From contig NZ_JAFBIQ010000001.1 of assembly GCF_021531315.1 (NCBI RefSeq), positions 124,001 through 188,000 on the forward strand: 64,000 nt of DNA, given 5' to 3'. This document shows, in pieces, positions 10,969 to 19,633 of the stretch; the stretch's first letter is position 1, and each line of letters starts with the position of its first letter. Both the position numbers and the translations under genes were made by a program. The DNA comes from Oscillibacter valericigenes. Its GTDB lineage: Bacteria > Bacillota > Clostridia > Oscillospirales > Oscillospiraceae. Under the pieces are notes generated by a model. That model worked only from the letters and a program-made list of their open reading frames with translations. It had not been told where the DNA came from and did no database searches.

Positions 10969-11693
10969 CGGCGGCCTCCGCGGCGGTTATTCGAGCGGCT
11001 GAGAAAAATGAGCACATAGCGCAGCAGCTGAAGCAGCGACGAGAGCAGTGCAGCCACATAGGTCAGCGCCGCCGCACGAAGCACCTTGCGCGCGCCGGAA
11101 AGCTCATCGTCCTCTAAGGTATGCGTCCCCTCCAGCGTTTCAAGCGCGCGGCGGGAGGCGTTGAACTCCACCGGCAGCGTGACGAACTGGAAGAACGCGA
11201 CCACACCGAAGAGGACGATGCCGAGCAGCAGCATCGTTTGGCTGTACAAGATCAGGCCAAGCATCAGAATAATGAATGACGCCTGTGAGCTGAACTGCGT
11301 CGTTTTCACGATAGCGCTGCGCAGCTTGACCGGTCCGTAGCCCACAGCATACTGCACAGCGTGGCCCGCCTCATGCGCAGCAACACCGACCGCCGCGACC
11401 GTGGCGGCACCATAGACGGAATCGGAGAGAAAGATGGTATTATTGCGCGGATCATAGTGGTCGGTCAGCCGGCCCGAGCAGCGGGCGACGCCCACGCCGG
11501 TCACGCCATGTGCGCGCAGCACAGCCTCGGCCGCCTGTGCGCCGGTGAGCCCGCGGCGGTTTGTCACCTTGCTGTATTTGGAAAAATTACCGTTAACCTG
11601 CGCCTGCGCGTAGAGCGAGAGCAGGAGAACGGGGATCAGTAAAATGAAATAGATCGTGTTGGCCGATTCGTAACCGTAAGAATAATAAGGCAT
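10965..11693 (-). CDS. Membrane neutral zinc metallopeptidase (YugP family)
   Basis: A 242-residue protein with an N-terminal TM (about 10-30), the zinc-site sequence HEAGH (HEXXH) in AAHEAGHAVQY, and two further hydrophobic spans (about 130-180) plus a C-terminal one, ending in an Arg-rich tail. This matches the zinc metallopeptidase family typified by Bacillus YugP; its substrate is not established. It is inserted between fmt and rsmB, which are usually adjacent, and overlaps rsmB by four bases. Given the neighbours, a role in membrane protein quality control is possible but not shown. Confidence 0.88.
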   Translation of the reverse strand: MPYYSYGYESANTIYFILLIPVLLLSLYAQAQVNGNFSKYSKVTNRRGLTGAQAAEAVLRAHGVTGVGVARCSGRLTDHYDPRNNTIFLSDSVYGAATVAAVGVAAHEAGHAVQYAVGYGPVKLRSAIVKTTQFSSQASFIILMLGLILYSQTMLLLGIVLFGVVAFFQFVTLPVEFNASRRALETLEGTHTLEDDELSGARKVLRAAALTYVAALLSSLLQLLRYVLIFLSRSNNRRGGRR

Positions 11694-11705
11694 ACGCTCT
11701 CTCCT

Positions 11706-12623
11706 TTAGTCCACTGTCTTGAGCGGGTGGCCGCGCAAATAGTCGGCAGCCGCCATGCGCTTGCCGCCCTCCGCTTGAAGCTGTGTGATGATGAGGCTTT
11801 TTCCATCGCCGCAGGCGACGGAGATGCCGCGCTTGACCGCGCGCATCGTGCCGGGGGCGTCGGCGGTCATTTCCCCGGAAATGGTCTCGTAGACCTTGAC
11901 GCTCTTGCCGTCCACGCTCGTCGTGGCACAGGGCCATGGAAGGAGCCCACGCACTTGGCAGCCGATCTCCCGCGCGCTCCGGCTCCAGTCGATGGACGAG
12001 AGAGAACGGTCGAGCATGGGCGCATAGGTGAAGGCGTTCTCGTCCTGCGGCGTACGCGTCGCAGTGCCGTCCGCAAGCGTCGGAATGGTTTCGCTCAGCG
12101 CCTGCGCACCGAGCTCCGCAAGCCGCGCGGTCAGCGCGGCGGCGTCCTCCTGCTCGCCGATCTCGGTCGAAACGGTGCGGATCACATCACCCGCGTCGAG
12201 CGCGGCGACCATATACATAATGGAAACGCCGGTGACCGTCTCGCCATTGAGGATCGCCCAGTTGATCGGCGCCGCACCGCGGTACTTCGGCAGCAGCGAA
12301 GAATGGACATTGATACAGCCGTACTTTGGCAGATCAAGGATCTCCTGCGGCAGAATTCTGCCGTAAGCCGCGACGACGATCAGCTCGGGCGCAAGAGAGT
12401 GCAACATGCTGAGCGCCTCGCCGTCTCGCATTTTGAGCGGCTGGTAGACTGGTAGGTTTTGTGTTAAGGCATACTCCTTTACAGGAGAAAAAGCCAGCTT
12501 CATGCCGCGGTTTTTCGGCTTGTCCGGCTGTGTGAATACGCCGACGACCTCGTGTCCGTCCTCCACCAGTCGGCGGAGCGACGCGACCGCAAAATCAGGC
12601 GTTCCCATGAATACGATCCTCAT
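11706..12623 (-). CDS. fmt: Methionyl-tRNA formyltransferase
   Basis: The 305-residue enzyme formylates initiator Met-tRNA with 10-formyl-tetrahydrofolate. The formyltransferase motif HSSLLPKYRGAAPINWAI is intact, with the catalytic Asn-His-Asp set expected in this region (CINVHSS, and DAGD around residue 145). The C-terminal tRNA-binding domain is present (about 205-305). It overlaps the upstream def gene by four bases, so the enzymes that add and later remove the formyl group are translationally coupled. Confidence 0.97.
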   Translation of the reverse strand: MRIVFMGTPDFAVASLRRLVEDGHEVVGVFTQPDKPKNRGMKLAFSPVKEYALTQNLPVYQPLKMRDGEALSMLHSLAPELIVVAAYGRILPQEILDLPKYGCINVHSSLLPKYRGAAPINWAILNGETVTGVSIMYMVAALDAGDVIRTVSTEIGEQEDAAALTARLAELGAQALSETIPTLADGTATRTPQDENAFTYAPMLDRSLSSIDWSRSAREIGCQVRGLLPWPCATTSVDGKSVKVYETISGEMTADAPGTMRAVKRGISVACGDGKSLIITQLQAEGGKRMAAADYLRGHPLKTVD

Positions 12624-13138
12624 TCGTCGTCCTCGATCCTTTCGTATTCGTCCTCATGCTCCCTGAGGTACTGCTCCAGCTCCTCGTCGGTGAGAAGTGC
12701 ATCGCAATGCTCGTTAAAAAGATGCCCGTCCAGATGCTCGATCTCATGGCAGAAACAGCGGGCGGTCAGCTCCTCATCCTCGACCTCGAAGGTCGCGCCG
12801 TCGCGGTCCTGCGCGCACACGCGCACGGTGTAGGGTCGGGTGACGACGCCCCATCGGCCGGGCAGGCTCAGACAGCCCTCAAGGCCCGTCTGCTCCCCCT
12901 CGGCCTTGATGATCTCGGGGTTCACCAGCTCGATGATCTCGCCCTCGCTGTCCTCCACGATGCACACGCGGCGCAAAATGCCGATCTGCGGCGCGGCAAG
13001 GCCGACGCCGCCGGACTCCTCCAGCGTTTCACGTAGATCGTCGAGCAGCAGGTGCAGACGCTCGTTGAATTCTGTTACGGGGTGGCAGACCTTTTCCAGG
13101 CACGGATCGCCCTTTTTTCTGATCTCACGAATGGCCAT
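12620..13138 (-). CDS. def: Peptide deformylase
   Basis: A 172-residue iron/zinc deformylase that removes N-formyl groups from nascent proteins. The three diagnostic motifs are present: GVGLAAPQIG, EGCLSLPG with the metal Cys, and HEIEHLDG with the HEXXH metal and catalytic residues. The tail is strongly acidic (EHEDEYERIEDDE). The ATG at 13138 is preceded by AGGAGG. It lies 11 bases after priA and overlaps fmt. Confidence 0.97.
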   Translation of the reverse strand: MAIREIRKKGDPCLEKVCHPVTEFNERLHLLLDDLRETLEESGGVGLAAPQIGILRRVCIVEDSEGEIIELVNPEIIKAEGEQTGLEGCLSLPGRWGVVTRPYTVRVCAQDRDGATFEVEDEELTARCFCHEIEHLDGHLFNEHCDALLTDEELEQYLREHEDEYERIEDDE

Positions 13139-13149
13139 GGTATTTCCTC

Positions 13150-15618
13150 CTATTGTATCGCATTGCAGTCGGCAAAAATGTCGAGACCGCGATTTTCCTT
13201 GTGTTGATAAAAAGCGTAGAGATATTCCGCCACCAGCCGCCGAAGCGCCGCGCAGCCCTTCCCCACGAGAAAGACGCGGTAGCGGTAGCGGTTGTTGACC
13301 TTCACCACGCTCGCTCCCGCAGGGCCGAGCACCTCAATGCCGAGGGCCGAAAGCTCTCCGCGCCGCGTAACGGCATACTCCAGCGCGTCGCGCAGCGCCT
13401 TGGCTGCGCGGATGACGCGCCCCTCGTCCGCGCCTGTGACGGTGAAGGAAAAAAGGTCGGCAAAGGGCGGATAGCGGCGGAGCCGCCGCATTTTGATCTC
13501 GCCTGCGTAGAACGCCCCGTAATCCTGCGCGGCTGCCGCGCAGATGACCTCGTTTTCCGGCGTGAAAGTCTGAATGACAGCTCTCCCCTGCTTGCTGCCG
13601 CGCCCTGCGCGTCCCACGACCTGTGAGAGCAGACTGAAGGTGCGCTCCGGCGCGCGGTAGTTGTCGATATAGAGCGACGAATCGGCGCAGAGTACACCGA
13701 CGAGCGTAACATTTTCAAAATCCAGCCCCTTGGCGACCATCTGCGTGCCAAGGAGAATGGGAATTTTCTCTTCTTCAAACTGCCGCAGGAGCTTTTCGTG
13801 TCCGTGCGAGGCGCCGACCGTGTCGGTGTCCATGCGCAGGACCTTCGCCTTGGGAAACAGAGCGTTCAGCTCCTCCTCGACCTTCTGCGTGCCGATGCCG
13901 ATGCGCTTCATGATGCCGCCGCACTGCGGGCAGCGCTCAATAGTCGGCTCGCTGTGACCGCAATAGTGACACATCAGCCGCCCGTTCGCGCTGTGGTAGG
14001 TCATCGGAACGCTGCAGCGCGGGCACTCGGGCGCCTCGCCGCACTCGCCGCACAGCAGCATCCTGCTGTTGCCGCGGCGGTTGAGAAAGAGGATGCTCTG
14101 CTCGCCGCGCGAGAGGTTTTCCTCAAGCTCGCGGCGCAGCGGCTCACTGATCGCGGTCTCATTCCCCGCGCGCAGCTCCTCGCGCAGATCGGCGATGAGC
14201 ACCTTGGGAAGTGCCCTTTCGTTGTATCGTCTGTGAAGGGAAAATACTTGATAGCGCCCTTCCCTTGCGTAATACATAGTCTCGACCGTCGGCGTTGCCG
14301 AGCCGAGCAGCAGCAGTGCGCCGCTTTGTGCGCAGCGGAACTGCGCCACATCGCGCGTGTGGTAGCGCGGCGGGTTTTCTGACACATAGGTCGGCTCCTG
14401 CTCCTCATCCATGATGACAAGGCCGAGGTTTGAAATCGGCGCGAACACTGCGCTGCGCGTACCGAGCACGACCTTGACCTCGCCGCGGCGGATGCGCTTC
14501 CACTGATCGTAGCGCTCCGTGAGCTGAAGTCCGCTGTGGAGCATAGCAACGCGGTCACCAAAATAGGCGGTGAATTTCGCCATCATCTGCGGTGTGAGCG
14601 CGATCTCCGGCACGAGCAGCATCGCCGTGCGGCCCATAGCAAGGACTTCCTCGATAAGCCGAATATAGACCTGTGTTTTGCCGCTGGCGGTCACGCCGTG
14701 GAGCAGCGCCGCGCCTGCCTCATGGCGGGCAATGAGCGGAAAAATACCGTCGAAAGCCGCCTGCTGTTCCTCATTGAGTACGATGGGCACAGCCAATTCA
14801 GCGGGCGTATACCTGCTGACGCGCAAAACCTCCTGCTTGGCAAAGGAGACGATGCCCGCCTTTTCCAGTCCGCGCAGCGTTTGCAGCGACGCGCCGGTAT
14901 AGTAGCAGATGTCCGACGAGGAAAGCGTACCCTCGGCACAGAGCATCTCCACCGCCGCATAGCGCAGCGGCGCGGAGCGGCGCTTCGGCTCGACCGCGGC
15001 GAGCGCGTCCTCCGCGCTCACGGCTAAGCTCACCATGCGCACAGACTTGTCGCTCACCTGTCGGATGGCTCGCGTTTCGGAATAGAGCACACCCTGCTCG
15101 CAAAGCGCCTTCAGACGTTTTGCCGTCTGCGTGCCGCCGACCCCCTCCAATTCGCTCCGCTCCATCTCTCCGCGGGCGGTGATGGCCTGCAAAAGGAGCG
15201 CGTCGGTTTGGTTCGCGGCAGCAAGTGCTGACAAGTCGCTCTCCTGTACACCATCTGCCAGGCGGTAGGTCTCGCGGTAGCGGAACCAGATCCCCGCGGG
15301 CAGAATGGTGCGCAGAGCGTCGTAGACTGTGCAGAAATAACGCGCCTTCATCCATTTGGCAAGGCGCAGCAGCGACTCGTCCAGCAAGGGACTCTCGTCC
15401 AGCACGGCAAGGATCGGCTTGAGCGGCTTATCCGCCGCCTCGCGCAGCGTTTCCAGCACAAAGCCCTCGGTGCGGCGATTGCCGCGGCCGAAGGGCACAG
15501 TCACGCGCACGCCTGCACGGCAGGCGTCTGCCAGCTCAGGCGGGACGAGATAGGAATAGAGCTTGTCGGCGCTGTAAGGTACGCCGGAGAGGGCAACTCT
15601 TGCGATCTCAAGTTCCAT
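13150..15618 (-). CDS. priA: Primosomal replication-restart helicase PriA
   Basis: At 822 residues this is a full-length PriA: N-terminal 3'-DNA-end binding domain, winged helix, then helicase lobes from about 265. Walker A is GVTASGKT. Two zinc knuckles built from four CXXC-type pairs lie around 525-570, and helicase motifs V and VI are present. Motif II reads DEEQ where many PriA proteins have DEEH. It reloads the replicative helicase at stalled forks. It starts a few tens of bases after rpoZ; the coaBC gene commonly found between rpoZ and priA in Bacillus is missing. Confidence 0.96.
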   Translation of the reverse strand: MELEIARVALSGVPYSADKLYSYLVPPELADACRAGVRVTVPFGRGNRRTEGFVLETLREAADKPLKPILAVLDESPLLDESLLRLAKWMKARYFCTVYDALRTILPAGIWFRYRETYRLADGVQESDLSALAAANQTDALLLQAITARGEMERSELEGVGGTQTAKRLKALCEQGVLYSETRAIRQVSDKSVRMVSLAVSAEDALAAVEPKRRSAPLRYAAVEMLCAEGTLSSSDICYYTGASLQTLRGLEKAGIVSFAKQEVLRVSRYTPAELAVPIVLNEEQQAAFDGIFPLIARHEAGAALLHGVTASGKTQVYIRLIEEVLAMGRTAMLLVPEIALTPQMMAKFTAYFGDRVAMLHSGLQLTERYDQWKRIRRGEVKVVLGTRSAVFAPISNLGLVIMDEEQEPTYVSENPPRYHTRDVAQFRCAQSGALLLLGSATPTVETMYYAREGRYQVFSLHRRYNERALPKVLIADLREELRAGNETAISEPLRRELEENLSRGEQSILFLNRRGNSRMLLCGECGEAPECPRCSVPMTYHSANGRLMCHYCGHSEPTIERCPQCGGIMKRIGIGTQKVEEELNALFPKAKVLRMDTDTVGASHGHEKLLRQFEEEKIPILLGTQMVAKGLDFENVTLVGVLCADSSLYIDNYRAPERTFSLLSQVVGRAGRGSKQGRAVIQTFTPENEVICAAAAQDYGAFYAGEIKMRRLRRYPPFADLFSFTVTGADEGRVIRAAKALRDALEYAVTRRGELSALGIEVLGPAGASVVKVNNRYRYRVFLVGKGCAALRRLVAEYLYAFYQHKENRGLDIFADCNAIQ

Positions 15619-15654
15619 GCTGCGTCCCCCCTTCTCCGGCGGCTCGTTTTCTTC

Positions 15655-15867
15655 TTACTTGTTCACACGCGTGTCGATGTCCGCCGCGCTGATGCGGCCG
15701 TCGGCGACCTCATTGATAGCCTCGGTGACAGGCTTTTCGGTCAGATGGATCTCCTCCATCTCGGCGTCCTCAGCGATCTGACGGGCGCGGCGCGCGACCA
15801 CATTGACCAGCAGATAGCGGTTGGGGACATTCTTGATAAGGGTGTTCATGGCGGGATAGAGCATCAT
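15655..15867 (-). CDS. rpoZ: RNA polymerase omega subunit
   Basis: A 70-residue protein with the omega signature: NRYLLVNVVARRARQI near residues 17-32 followed by the KPVTEAINEVADGRI segment. Omega helps fold the beta-prime subunit and assemble RNA polymerase. The first of two close ATG choices (15867) has AAGGAAG at a good distance; MNTLIK, six codons on, is the alternative. It sits between gmk and priA in the conserved order. Confidence 0.93.
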   Translation of the reverse strand: MMLYPAMNTLIKNVPNRYLLVNVVARRARQIAEDAEMEEIHLTEKPVTEAINEVADGRISAADIDTRVNK

Positions 15868-15921
15868 AACGGTATACTTCCTTTCGCCGCGGTGCGGCCT
15901 GATTTGATAAGATGAGTGGTT

Positions 15922-16512
15922 TTACTGTAAAATTTCCATGCGCTCGCGCGGGCGGCAGTGCTCGGCGAGCATGATAGCGTTGATCTCGCGCACGGCGTTC
16001 TCCACCGTGTCGTTGATGACAAAGTAATCGTAGGTGTCGGCGGTCTGCAGCTCGACCTTCGCGCGGACAAGGCGTTTTTGGATCTTCTCGGGGCTGTCGG
16101 TCCCGCGTCCGGTCAAGCGCTGCTCGAGCGCCTCCCACGAGGGCGGCGCGATGAAGATGCGCACAGTCTCCGGCCGCTTGCCGATCACCTGCAAGGCGCC
16201 CTGCACCTCGATGTCGAGGATGACATCCTTGCCCTGCGCCATGGCTTCATCCACATAGCGCTTTGGCGTGCCGTAGAAATTGCCGACATATTCGGCGTAT
16301 TCCAGAAAATCGTCCTGCTGGATCATCTCGCGGAAACGGTCGACATCAATAAAATGATAGTGGACGCCGTCGATCTCGCCCTCACGCGGCGCGCGTGTCG
16401 TCGCGGAAATCGAAAAATAGAGGTCGTCACGATCCCGCAGCAGCTCGCGGAGCACAGTGCTCTTGCCGACGCCGGAGGGTCCTGAGATGATAAAGGTCTT
16501 TCCTGTTTTCAT
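15922..16512 (-). CDS. gmk: Guanylate kinase
   Basis: This 196-residue enzyme phosphorylates GMP to GDP. The P-loop [10 protein letters not shown] begins at about residue 9; the GMP-binding segment ([15 protein letters not shown]) and the lid segment with RLTGRGTD are present. The start overlaps the remA stop by four bases. In Firmicutes gmk also balances (p)ppGpp metabolism; the operon context here is the conserved yicC-remA-gmk-rpoZ block. Confidence 0.97.
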   Translation of the reverse strand: MKTGKTFIISGPSGVGKSTVLRELLRDRDDLYFSISATTRAPREGEIDGVHYHFIDVDRFREMIQQDDFLEYAEYVGNFYGTPKRYVDEAMAQGKDVILDIEVQGALQVIGKRPETVRIFIAPPSWEALEQRLTGRGTDSPEKIQKRLVRAKVELQTADTYDYFVINDTVENAVREINAIMLAEHCRPRERMEILQ

Positions 16513-16772
16513 AGCGTTTCTTCCGTTTCTCCCAAAATTTCAAGGCCGAGGCGCTGCGCGAGCTTCTCTGCCGCGATGGCGCTGAGCACCACATGGTCGC
16601 TATCCATCACAAAGACGGACGCGGTCTTTCGCCCGTAGGTCGCGTCGATGAGCATTCCGCGCTCGCGCGATTCCTGAATGAGGCGCTTGATCGGCGCAGA
16701 GTCGGGGCTGACGACCGCCAGCACACGCTCGGCGGAGACCAGATTGCCGAAGCCGATGTTGATGAGCTTCAT
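16509..16772 (-). CDS. remA: RemA-like DNA-binding regulator (DUF370)
   Basis: An 87-residue protein with the DUF370 N-terminus [10 protein letters not shown] and the conserved segments [13 protein letters not shown] and [11 protein letters not shown]. In Bacillus subtilis RemA is a multimeric DNA-binding protein that activates biofilm matrix genes; its role in Clostridia is less known. I choose the ATG at 16772 with GAGGAGGGG before it; the longer frame upstream is antisense to yicC. It overlaps gmk by four bases, the usual arrangement. Confidence 0.93.
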   Translation of the reverse strand: MKLINIGFGNLVSAERVLAVVSPDSAPIKRLIQESRERGMLIDATYGRKTASVFVMDSDHVVLSAIAAEKLAQRLGLEILGETEETL

Positions 16773-16782
16773 CGTCCCCTCC

Positions 16783-17661
16783 TCACTCGATGTTCTGCAC
16801 CTGCTCGCGGATCTTCTCAACCTCCGCCTTCAGGGCGACCACATCGCGGGCGATCGTGATGTCGTTGCACTTCGAGCCGATGGTGTTGCTCTCGCGGTTG
16901 ACCTCCTGAATGAGGAAGTCCATCTTGCGGCCCATCGGCTCGTCGGAGGCAAGCATGGTGCGAAGCTGCGCGACATGGGAGCGCAGGCGCACGGTCTCCT
17001 CGTCGACGGCGACCTTGTCGGCAAAGATGGCTGCCTCGGTCAGAATGCGGCTCTCGTCGATGGTGGTCGATTGCAGGATCTCCTCCATCTTGGCGGTCAG
17101 GCGCGCGCGGTACTCCGCGACCGTCTGCGGCGAGCGCTCCTCCACCATGCCGGTGATGCGCTCGATGGTGTCGAGCCGGCCGCCGATGTCGGCAGCAAGG
17201 CGCTCGCCCTCGGTCGCACGCATCTGATTGTACGCGGCAAGTGCATCGTCGAGTACCGCACAAAGGTCGGCAGCGACGCTCTCAAGATCCTCCTCCGCCT
17301 TGGTGACAGTCAGAACATCGGGAAAACGGGCGATGGCGGCCGCGGTGATCTCGCTTTCGAGACCGCAGGTCTCGTTGATCTCGCACAGCGCCTTGTAGTA
17401 GCCCTCCGCAAGCGGGCGGTTGAGCTTGACGACCGCCTCGTCCACCGCCGAAGTATCGATGGTGACGAATACATCCACCTTACCGCGCGAGATCGCCTTC
17501 TGCACGCTCGCCTTCACGGCGTCCTCGGCGAAGATGTAGGCGCGCGGCATCTTGACCGTGCAGTCGAGATAACGGTTGTTGACGCTGCGGACCTCTACGG
17601 TGATGTCGCGGCCGCCGAAGGTTTCGCGGGCTCTTCCATAGCCCGTCATGCTTTTGACCAA
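16783..17661 (-). CDS. YicC/YloC-family endoribonuclease
   Basis: A 292-residue protein opening with the family signature [10 protein letters not shown] and a conserved N-terminal domain (about 1-155). The C-terminal DUF1732 domain ends with the [12 protein letters not shown] and [12 protein letters not shown] segments. YicC-type proteins have been shown to act as endoribonucleases that help RNA decay. It starts the yicC-remA-gmk-rpoZ block, with 10 bases before remA. Length and ends match the family well. Confidence 0.93.
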   Translation of the reverse strand: MVKSMTGYGRARETFGGRDITVEVRSVNNRYLDCTVKMPRAYIFAEDAVKASVQKAISRGKVDVFVTIDTSAVDEAVVKLNRPLAEGYYKALCEINETCGLESEITAAAIARFPDVLTVTKAEEDLESVAADLCAVLDDALAAYNQMRATEGERLAADIGGRLDTIERITGMVEERSPQTVAEYRARLTAKMEEILQSTTIDESRILTEAAIFADKVAVDEETVRLRSHVAQLRTMLASDEPMGRKMDFLIQEVNRESNTIGSKCNDITIARDVVALKAEVEKIREQVQNIE

Positions 17662-17682
17662 TGTGATCTCCTCCTCATTTTA

Positions 17683-18303
17683 TCAGAACATACACGGCAG
17701 GCAGAAATAACCTCCGCCGCCGAGCAGATTACAGCACAGCGCTGCCATGCACCAGTTCGTGCAGGCGTCGCTGCCGCAGCTCGTGGAAACCGTTTGATAG
17801 CCCTGCGGACGGTAGCCGCGGTTGTTGAAGGCCGCGAGCGCCTGTCGGTATTCGGGATTTTCCGGGTCCATGCGGCAGGCCGTTTCAAAGTAGCGCCTTG
17901 CCTCGTCCAGCCAGCCGCGGCGGTAGCAGACATTGCCCATGAGGAAATTCCACTCCGCGTTATGGTCGGCCACCGCGTTGAGCAGGCGCTCGGCCAGCGA
18001 GATGTCGCCGCGGGCGATGGCAAGGCGGATCTGCTGCATGCTCGGGTCGGCACTGGTATAGCCGCTGCTCGTCGTGCCGTAGTAGCTCTGCCCCGGCGCG
18101 CCGTAGCCGCCGGCCTTCCGCTGCTTTTGTATCTGCTCGTAGGCCTCGTTGATCTCCTTCATCTTCTCCTGCGCGAGGTCGGCAAGCGGGTTATCGTGAT
18201 AATTGTCGGGGTGGTATTTCCGCGCGAGATCACGATAGGCCTTCTTGACCTCCTCATCCGAGGCGGAGGGGGAGACATTCAATACTTTGTAGGGGTCGTT
18301 CAT
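17683..18303 (-). CDS. J-domain protein with TPR-like region and Cys-rich C-terminus
   Basis: The 206-residue protein starts with a J domain (about 3-70) that contains the HPD motif ([10 protein letters not shown]), so it should stimulate a DnaK-type chaperone. A helical region resembling one TPR pair follows (about 105-160, with [18 protein letters not shown]). The last 30 residues hold six Cys in C-X3-C-X4-CC and C-X2-C spacing, next to hydrophobic Gly/Phe sequence. I set the start at MNDPYKV (18303), overlapping the DUF5685 stop by four bases. The tail could bind metal, carry a lipid or touch the membrane; none of these is established. Confidence 0.88.
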   Translation of the reverse strand: MNDPYKVLNVSPSASDEEVKKAYRDLARKYHPDNYHDNPLADLAQEKMKEINEAYEQIQKQRKAGGYGAPGQSYYGTTSSGYTSADPSMQQIRLAIARGDISLAERLLNAVADHNAEWNFLMGNVCYRRGWLDEARRYFETACRMDPENPEYRQALAAFNNRGYRPQGYQTVSTSCGSDACTNWCMAALCCNLLGGGGYFCLPCMF

Positions 18304-19208
18304 AGTGTTTCCTCGTTGCTTTTTTTCTTGCGTGCCTGCTTCCGCAGCCGCCTGCGGCGGCGGTAGGTGCCGTCCAGCACAGCCTTGCCGATGCCGTAAA
18401 GACTCTCGTAAAAGATACTGTCCAAAATCGGCGTCCATACGCCGTAATCTATCAGCGCGTAAGCGCCCGCCATGCGGGCGATGGAGGCGTCCAGCGTATC
18501 GGCAAGCGCGAGCTTGTCCGTCTCGCTGAGAGCGCCGTTTTCGGGGTGATAGCGGTAAAGCAAGGGGTTGTAGTTGCCGCTTTGCGTGTCTTTTTTCAAA
18601 TCGTCCGCCGCGTCGATGAGGTAGATCCAGCGGCCGAGCTGGTAGAGGAGCTCGGTCAGGATGCGCCGGCGCTTCCCGTCCGTGAGGTCGGCGGCTGCGT
18701 CAGCCATCAGTGCCGCAAAGGGCTCCGCCGCCATGTCGATGGACGCGCAGCGCGCGTCCTCCAGCGCGGCGAGTGCCTTGAGGTGTGTGCACACCGCCGC
18801 GTCAAAGCACGGCAGTCGCTCCTCTGCCTTTCGGTAGGCACAGCGCAGTGCCAGCGCCGCCGCGCGGTACTTGAGTCCGCGCCAGAAGCCGTGGTCGGCG
18901 ATGTGGTCCTGTATCTGCCACCACGAGAGGATCACAGTGCGGTCCGCGGCGGCCTCGAGCGCCGGTGTGCGCTCCTGCGCAAGGCAGCCGCGGCAGGGAT
19001 GCACGGCACAGCGTCTGGTCTCGCAGCGCTCCTCCCCGCCCTCGGAGAGAAGAATGGCGAGAAAAGTAAAGTCGTAATTGAGCAAAAGGCTTGCGGCAAA
19101 GCCATAGCGTTCTCTGAGCGTGTGGCACAGCCCGCAGTAAACGGCGCGGAAGCGTTCGCGCTCGCGTTCATCAAGCCGAGACTGCGACGGCAGAACATAT
19201 CCGAACAT
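18300..19208 (-). CDS. DUF5685-family protein
   Basis: A 302-residue protein that begins [12 protein letters not shown] and has the diagnostic segments [14 protein letters not shown] and [14 protein letters not shown] near residues 27-60. A second Cys cluster ([15 protein letters not shown]) follows around 70-85. The remainder is helical with a basic end. Function is unknown; the Cys pairs suggest metal binding. It overlaps the J-domain gene, which fits a chaperone-assisted client or partner, but that is inference. Confidence 0.82.
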   Translation of the reverse strand: MFGYVLPSQSRLDERERERFRAVYCGLCHTLRERYGFAASLLLNYDFTFLAILLSEGGEERCETRRCAVHPCRGCLAQERTPALEAAADRTVILSWWQIQDHIADHGFWRGLKYRAAALALRCAYRKAEERLPCFDAAVCTHLKALAALEDARCASIDMAAEPFAALMADAAADLTDGKRRRILTELLYQLGRWIYLIDAADDLKKDTQSGNYNPLLYRYHPENGALSETDKLALADTLDASIARMAGAYALIDYGVWTPILDSIFYESLYGIGKAVLDGTYRRRRRLRKQARKKKSNEETL

Positions 19209-19215
19209 CGCCGCC

Positions 19216-19623
19216 CTACAAGATCTGCTTGATGGTAAACACCATGCCGCCCATGCGCTTCACCCTGCGGTCATAGAGGATCGCAGGGACGATGCCGAGG
19301 CAGAACGCCGCGATGGCGATGGCATAGCGCGCCCCCTCAGAGGGCAGATTGCCGGAGGCAAAATAGCCAAGCAGGAAGAACACGATGGGCACCGCATAAA
19401 CCAGCAGCATCACGCCGTAGAGACGCTTGTTGCTGCTCTCGACCACGACCTTCTGCCCCACCTGCGCGCCGATGGCGTTGACCGCCTCCGCGCGCGTGGA
19501 CGAGCCCGTCATGCCGCAGCCGGCGCAGCTCTCGCAGTCGTGCCCGCAGGCGGACTTACGGGGGACGGAGATCTCCGCCATGCCCCTGCGCAATATTTTT
19601 TCAACCGTTGCTATCTGTGTCAT
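19216..19623 (-). CDS. rseC: RseC/MucC-family membrane protein
   Basis: At 135 residues this matches the SoxR-reducing system protein RseC family. The N-terminal domain carries a CX3CX2CX2C cluster (CGHDCESCAGC) near residues 22-32, followed by a beta domain and two TM segments (about 70-90 and 95-120). In enterobacteria RseC modulates sigma-E and the Rsx/Rnf complex; in Clostridia it is often linked with Rnf-type electron transport or found alone, as here. It lies 10 bases after cdaR. Confidence 0.88.
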   Translation of the reverse strand: MTQIATVEKILRRGMAEISVPRKSACGHDCESCAGCGMTGSSTRAEAVNAIGAQVGQKVVVESSNKRLYGVMLLVYAVPIVFFLLGYFASGNLPSEGARYAIAIAAFCLGIVPAILYDRRVKRMGGMVFTIKQIL

Positions 19624-19633
19624 ATTCTCTTCC

